Origin: Thermothelomyces thermophilus ATCC 42464
Taxonomy: Eukaryota; Ascomycota; Sordariomycetes; Sordariales; Chaetomiaceae
NCBI RefSeq assembly: GCF_000226095.1
Contig: NC_016472.1
Location: 7,254,001 to 7,318,000, forward strand
DNA: 64,000 nucleotides
Direction of reading: 5' to 3'
The translations under genes were made by a program, and so were the position numbers. The notes under the pieces are model-generated. The model had not been told where the DNA came from, did no database searches, and worked only from the letters and a program-made list of their open reading frames with translations. This document shows positions 58,095 through 64,000 of the stretch, one piece after another; position 1 is the first letter of the stretch; every line of letters starts with the position of its first letter.

Positions 58095-58796
58095 ATGATG
58101 CCTCTCGCGGCTCTCCTCCTCTTCACCGCGTGGATTGTCCTCACGCTCGCCTCCTCCAATGTCGATGGCACAAGATACGGCCAGAGCGAGTTCCGCATGG
58201 GCGTCGTCCTTCCCCGGCAGCAGCAGCAAGGCCGCGCCAATCTGCAAGCATTCTCCGGGGCACTGGGCGGCGCGGAGGCCCCGGCCATCACCAACTCGGG
58301 GAACCCGGAGAGGCCATATGAGGTCGACGGCGATACTTTCGTACGCCACTCCCGGTCTTACCTTTTTTTTATTTTTTTATATGAAGCACCCGAGCCGGGC
58401 TTATCGGGCCTGGTGGTAAGAAAGAAAACATCGTTTTACTAACAGAATGCCTCGCAGCCGGATTACGATACAGCCGCAAACCGGGCATGTGACAACCAAA
58501 AGAACGCGTGTGCGGACATGGCGAACACCAAACCCGGGGTGGGCTTCAAGGTGAGCGATTGTGACCGGCAAAATGGTGAGTTCATTCGCCCCGGGTTTCT
58601 TATTCTTCTTCCATTGTTGTCTAAGAAAAAGAGGTATCTCATACAGTGCACGAAGAGAGGCTGACAATCCCGCGTGTTTCAAATGGCAGAACAATGCAAG
58701 AGCGCGGCGTCTGCGGCTACTGTGAAAAAGTTCCCGCCGTCGTCTCCGGTGTTGGTAGGCTCGGATGATACTTTCGATTTCTTTTGCGAGGTCTGA
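58095..58796 (+). CDS. Small secreted protein with four-Cys C-terminal half
   Basis: Three exons, 58095-58340, 58446-58575 and 58690-58796, give 160 residues. The frame is open further upstream, but MMPLAALLLFTAWIVLTLAS at 58095 is the only start that makes a signal peptide, so I chose it. The mature part opens with a Gln-rich, probably disordered stretch. The second half reads DYDTAANRACDNQKNACAD, GFKVSDCDRQNEQCKSA and ends DDTFDFFCEV. The spaced Cys pairs after a CDxQ motif occur in a family of small secreted ascomycete proteins of unknown role. An NAS sequon sits at the first exon junction. Intron 1 carries a TACTAACAG end and intron 2 a GTGAGT donor. It is extracellular; wall-associated or effector-like roles are both possible. 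Confidence 0.8.
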
Positions 58797-60415
58797 GCCC
58801 TGGGACGGAGGGTTTGGTTTGTGTTTGAGAAACGCGGTTTCTGGTCTTCCTAGGGTACTTCGGAGGTTTGGCGCGAAAGGAAAAATAACGGTGATTTCGT
58901 CAGCCGTGGGGATCCGGAGCTCGGGAGCTTGCTTTGGTTCGTTGCTCTCTGGTGTTTTGCTACCATGCGGGCGTTGGACGCCTGCACATTTGTGACACCA
59001 ATCAGGAATCTTTGACTGTCTGGCAACGAGGTGGCTTACTCGGGCATCAGTTAGGCCTAACTGCGTCATTTGTTTCCGCATAACTGAGCTGGCTTGTCAT
59101 TGTTGGCTGCTTGTCTTTATCGGGTGCTGTCTGCATTCGAACGTGGTCTCTGTTCACACTTTGTTCTCAACAATTTTTTTTTTTTTTTTTTGAGTTGAAA
59201 GGAGCGACGGAAGAACATATCTGAAGAAAACGGTGTCCGTTATCCAAATCGAAGCCCTCGGCGCTGGAGCACATTAAAGAGACAACGTGATCACAAGCTC
59301 TCAGGTTCCAACGAGAGAGCAAGCAAGATGCCTGCTACAAGGACCCTGAGGTTGTTCCTGCTTTGTTTGTTATCGCGTTGCCGCCGTAGTGTACGCAGCA
59401 ACTCCTTGTAAGGCCCCGGCCCCAGCCCCAGCCCCGGCCCCGCGGTTTCAGTGGACCCTTGTGTTTAGGGGGTGGCCCACCCAAGCTCTCGGCCTCATGC
59501 ACGTCTGTCGTGGCTGCTCTGAGTTGTTCAACGTAAAGCCTTGTATGTACATTGAGACTCAGGATGCGGACTTGGCTGCCATTGCGAAAAGGAAAGAAAA
59601 ATTGGCGACTGCTTCTCTCGGCACCCTCATCAATATTTTAGGGTGCAATTGTTACGAGTGACATGGCGACAGGGGCTGTTGTCGGCAAATCCATACAGTT
59701 GCCTGTGCACTCGGTACCAACCATCCGCCAAATACACTAGGAGTGAAATTACCGGCCAAAGCATGTGGATCGGGCAGGGGAGTTGATTGATTAAACAAAG
59801 CTGTTTCCGGCCAAAAAAATCCGCGATTGCCAGCCGGCGGCCCACGATTCCTCCTCCTAGTCCCTTTAAGCCAGCAGGTCACTCACGGACACTCCTCGCG
59901 TTCCTTCGGTGCATGGTGCAGGCTTCGAGTCTCCTCAACCACCATCACCCTCAAGTCGACCTTTGGTAGCGATTGCACAAGCCTCGATGTGCCTCCATGT
60001 CGCAACCCTTCGGATTTTTGTTCTTCTTGTCGCTCCTTAATTCTGCCAGACAGTACTCCGTAAATTAGCTCCGTTGTAATCTGTTTCCCTTTTTTTCCCC
60101 CCCCGGTTCGACCAGCACATCGTCCTCCGCCGCAACTCGCCGAAAACGCGTCGCGTACGGCTCCCTTCACCGACAACCACAACATCCTTGCCAGGGGTTA
60201 CCCGTCAACATTGTTATCCCGGCTTGAGCGGAGATAGGCTTGGAAAAACGTGGGGTTTGAGAGCATAATAGAGACTTGGTGCAGACGATACCCGGAATCG
60301 TCTGCGCTGATCTCGTCTCGGTAAGCCTGAGCCTGCAAGCATTGCTACGCCGCCCACAAGTTTCCAGGCACCCAGCGGTGTCGAAGCTAACAATACATTT
60401 TCCTCCTCCTCTTAG
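58797..60415. other. Intergenic region and 5' UTR of the right-edge gene
   Basis: About 1.6 kb. Contents are a T18 run at 59174-59191, a CCCCAG/CCCCGG repeat at about 59415-59440, an exact TACTCCGTA at 60054-60062, and a good intron at 60320-60415 (GTAAGC donor, GCTAAC branch, CTTAG acceptor) that precedes the open frame of the last gene. No ATG occurs between 60000 and 60415. Confidence 0.6.
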
Positions 60416-63400
60416 GAACCGGTGAAAACGACATTCGCAAAGCTGTCGCCGAAAACCCCCCCTCGTGCATCGGCACAGGACCGACGGAGGGACTCTTGGG
60501 AACCAGACAAACCGCCGGCTGCGTCTCCTGCGCTCTCCAGTGCCTCGACCGCCGACGGCGAGGCCTCTCCCGAGCTCCCGCCTCTCCTAGCGCCCAGACT
60601 GCCCGAGCGCGTTCTTGGGCTGCTGAGGACGCCGCCGGACGATCGTGCAGAGTCGGAGGACGGCAGTGCTGCAGACTACGGCGCCAACCCGTGGGGGTCG
60701 CCATATCCCCCACACCTTCGGAACCGGAGTTCGAGCAGCCCGAGCGCGAGCAGTGAGACGTCGGAAGACTCGCCGGTCCATCGGCTGGAGCTTCAGACCC
60801 CGTTCCTGCGGCCCGCCCCGCCCACATCCACACAAGACTCCCAGCCACAGGCACGACTGCCGGAGATCAGTGCAGCCGCGGCCGTCCTCGCTAACCGGGC
60901 GAGACGTATCGCGAACGGTATCACCGAGGGCTGGATCCGGCAGCACACCGCCGGGGGCGCTGTCGAGCAGGAGAGGCGGCATTGGTTCAGCGACGGAGAC
61001 AGCGAGAACTCTTCACTGAGCGACTCCCTCTCCGGCGAGGAAGCTGCCTGGCTAGGCGACGACAACGTCCAGACGCCCAAGGCAAGCCGCAACGGGGACA
61101 GCCTCAGGATCAGACAGGTTTCTCGCGGCGGACTAGGGAAACAGTCTAGCAACGAGACGCTCCGGCCGTCGCACCCGAGCCGCAGAAAAGGAGCCGCGGC
61201 TGCGACAATGGCGTCCTCGGACGACCTGGCCACGCCCGATAGCGTAGCAGAATCCAACCCAACTGCCGGGCCGACCCAGAGACCTCACACCCCTACAGCC
61301 GATCACAATGCAGGGCCGAACCCAACCGCCGCCAGCGGTCCCGATCCCGGGCCCAACCCCCCGCTCACGCCGTCGAGAGCGGTCAAGCGGGCAGCAACCG
61401 CGACGCCGCCGCGTGTGAAGAAGAAGATCCCCTGGAAGGGCAAGAGCGTGATCGTGCTGCTCCCCAAGGACGAAGAGCGTGGTCAGCCCGGGAAACCCCC
61501 TATTCCCCTGACAGAGGCCAACGTCATCGGCATGCTCCGAAGTTGGCAGGAGCTCGGATACGACATTGGCGGCTTTGATCTGTACGAGCCGGACGAGGAT
61601 GCAGACCCCAGGGATTCGTCACAAAGCAAGCGTGCCTGGCCAGACCCTGCAGACATACTACAGGAGCTGCAGGAGCGTGACTTCAAGGTGGTTCTTCCAG
61701 ACTTGAATGGTAAGCAGCAAAACCCCCCAGGTTTCGGAGAGGCCTGAGATTCGGTGCTAACACAGTGTCTGCAGCGTGGAAGAGGTATGTCGACGAGTTG
61801 AACGAGGCGAAGCTCCGCGCACTTGGGGTTTCATTTGCAGACGAAGAGCCCCCTCCGCCCTCGATTTCCCCGGCGTCTGCACTTAGCAGACAACCGTCCA
61901 TTGCGCAATACCCGCCGCTCCCATTCTCTCCGCCCATCCCGACATCGTCGGCGTCTAGTAATCAGGCGCTTGCCGGGTTCCCCTTCCCCGCCCAGCTCGT
62001 GACGTCCGCCGCTCAGAGCCCCGGTGTCCCAGCCGGAGTCTCGCCGGGGCCGTTTGGTGCCAAATTCAATCCCCGCGCATCGATCTCGGGATCATCACCA
62101 CATGCGTGGTCTCCACAATTGCTTCTGCAACAAGGTCATCGCGGCGGTTCGCCTTCCCTTGCTAATCTCGGGGCGGTCATGTCGCCGGCGTCGCCCTTCT
62201 CTCCCGACGGAATACCGGGTTCTGTGGGACATCAACGTCACCAGTCACTCCAGTTTTCTACGTTGCCGCATCAATTCCAGCCCCCAGTGAGGGCCTCGCC
62301 TCGTCTTCAGGAGCTCCGCGAGGTGGACGAGGAAGCAGTGGCCGACGCTCCTCCCGCGACTTCTGAGCAGCAGCGCTTTGTCCGCCACAACGCCAGTGAC
62401 AGCCTGCAAAGAGAAATTGACGAGGCGGAGTACCACTTGGAGGAACAGATGCGGTCACAGCTTGACAATGACCAAGATTACAGTCCGCACAACGACAAGG
62501 ACAAGCCAGAGGCGGGTCCGAGCAGCTCGGCCCTTGGCCATGCGGGAGACCAGCTTATGCAGTTCGCACCTCAGTCTCATCGGTTTGCCAGTGACGCGGA
62601 CGGCCTCGTTCTACATCATCCCCGGCCCCATAGCCGTGGACATTCGCTGTCCCAGAAGTACTTCACCGAGGACGATGTCTCCAAACAGGGAGCGTTCAGG
62701 CCCACGCTGCAGCAGATCAATGCCCAGCCGGCCGAAGAGGACGAGATCGAGACGAATCCGAGCAACCTGGGGACGCCCGTGCAAGCATTGGAGTTCTCCA
62801 AGCTCGTACATCAGCGCGGTTTCTCCACCGCCAGCAACCCGTGGACCGAGGAGCCTAGCAACCCTCCCAAGAGCAGCCATCAACCCCACCAGAGCCGTGG
62901 CAGTGTTTCCTCCTTCTCAAAGCTCAATGTGGAGGCGCCCGAGTTCAAGTTCAACCCCACGGGTACTTTCAGTCCCACTAGTGCTTTCAACCCCACGACG
63001 AGCACCTTCAACCCGGGCGCGTTCAGTTTCACAAGCAACTCGTTCCAGCCCATGGCGTTCAACGCTGGCATGAACTCGGCCACGTTGAGCCAACCCCGTT
63101 TACCGACGACTGGCTCTTCCAAGATCAACGTCAATGCTCCTGTCTTCTCGCCGGGCCAGAGCGAGTTCAGCTTCTCGACCACGGGCCCCAAGTTCCGACC
63201 AGATGCCCCAGCTTTCACTCCCCATTCACTGTCTACGTCGCTCACGAGCCCCATCACGTCGGGGCCCGAGAGTGGTAGCAACCTGGGCGGCTCCGTATTT
63301 GGCACCATCGACCTCAAGGGTGCCGACCACGCCAAGCCCGGCAAGAGGTCCAAGGCCATCCCGATTGTTGCGCCAGACCGTCGGAAATCTCCTGCGGCCA

Positions 63401-64000
63401 GTGGCACGCAGTATGATGCCGACGATCGCCCGGTTGTCGATGAGTCCCGCATCAAGAGGGCTCGGGCAAATGCCGAGAATGGCGACGATGTACCGCTTTT
63501 CGCCGAGCGCGCTAAGGAGGACACGCCCGCCCCTGTGTCTCAGCCGGATACATCCGGTCAAGAGGATGGCGTGCCGGTGGAGGAGAAATCGTTTGATGAG
63601 TCTAATCTGGGCATGTCGTCAACCATGGTCTCCGAGACGACAGATACGAAGGCCACAGTTAGCCCGTCTGAACCCTCGCCGGAACAAGCCACGGTGAAGT
63701 GGGCACCCTTCGAGTTCAACAACAAGTCGGATGCGCAAGCCTTCAACGATGCGAGGCCGTTCGATCCTGAAGCGCTCAAGCCTGCTCATAAAAAGTCGTT
63801 GTCTGCAACCGCGAAGGAGTTCGTGCCGGGTGCGGCAGTATGGGAGGCGGCTGTTGAACAGGCTGAGGAGCCTGTTGTGGACCAGAAGTCCGTTCAGCCT
63901 GTTGCCGGAGATGCAGACACGGCAGCCGAGGACGATGCCGTCGCTATCTCCGCGAAGGCGCCCGAACGCTCGGAGCAAGAGGAAGCGGCACAACCTCCCG
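60416..64000 (+). CDS. Long disordered protein with several PAM2-like motifs (3' end beyond window)
   Basis: Exons 60416-61709 and 61775-64000 (open at the edge) encode at least 1173 residues. The frame opens EPVKTTFAKLSPKTPPRAS after a CTTAG acceptor; no in-frame ATG occurs until 61208, so the start lies in an unseen upstream exon or is not AUG. The N-terminal 330 residues are disordered. Residues about 335-450 form a conserved-looking domain (KKKIPWKGKSVIVLLPKDEE, LRSWQELGYDIGGFDLYEPD, DILQELQERDFKVVLPDLN, KRYVDELNEAKLRALG) that I cannot name. The second exon is disordered and Phe-Asn-Pro-rich, with four PAM2-like motifs: KLNVEAPEFKFNP (about 813), KINVNAPVFSPG (880), KFRPDAPAFTPHS (903) and LSATAKEFVPG (1106). 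PAM2 peptides bind the MLLE domain of poly(A)-binding protein, so a role in mRNA translation, decay or transport is likely. Confidence 0.8.

Noticed and set aside
58401-59081. 226-residue minus-strand frame
   Set aside because: It overlaps the exons of the secreted protein, which has a signal peptide and consistent splicing on the plus strand.

Overview
This window is a 64 kb piece of a filamentous ascomycete genome, most likely a Sordariomycete and probably Sordariales-like. The evidence is the gene set (AIM11, CMS1, RPS4, a cellular RNA-dependent RNA polymerase, a GPI-type chitinase, a Mid2-like sensor), short introns with GTAAGT-type donors and CTAAC branch sites, GC-rich coding DNA, and one LTR element that has become extremely AT-rich by transitions, as repeat-induced point mutation (RIP) does. 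No tRNA, rRNA, CRISPR or bacterial feature was found.

Layout. 0.35-1.4 kb: CMS1 (+), five exons. 5.6-7.7 kb: a PI-specific phospholipase C (-). 10.7-14.2 kb: a one-exon 1146-residue disordered protein starting MGNAQS (-). 17.9-18.2 kb: a 96-residue cupin (-). 18.9-19.6 kb: AIM11 (-), divergent from a 2-oxoglutarate/Fe(II) dioxygenase at 20.4-21.9 kb (+) that uses a GC-AG intron. 22.3-27.4 kb: an RNA-dependent RNA polymerase (-), tail-to-tail with the dioxygenase. 29.2-31.4 kb: mitochondrial D-lactate dehydrogenase (-), six exons. 35.7-36.8 kb: ribosomal protein eS4 (-). 37.6-39.3 kb: a protein with two Myb/telobox repeats (-). 40.5-43.4 kb: a GH18 chitinase with a LysM, a long Ser/Thr stalk and a GPI-type tail (-). 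46.0-53.3 kb: a decayed Ty1/copia element on the minus strand with 213-bp LTRs and a 5-bp target duplication. 53.8-54.7 kb: a doubtful spliced gene (-). 56.2-57.0 kb: a Mid2-like membrane sensor (+). 58.1-58.8 kb: a small secreted protein (+). 60.4 kb to the window edge: a long disordered protein (+) with several PAM2-like motifs.

The genes form no operon or metabolic cluster. They are mostly housekeeping, cell-wall and signalling genes separated by long intergenic stretches. Most of those stretches hold recurrent short motifs (TACTCCGTA, CCTTAGGTAC) and homopolymer tracts. The points most worth a second look are the multi-PAM2 protein at the right edge, the telomere-repeat box upstream of RPS4 beside a telobox-Myb gene, and the unexplained enrichment of TACTCCGTA in non-coding DNA.
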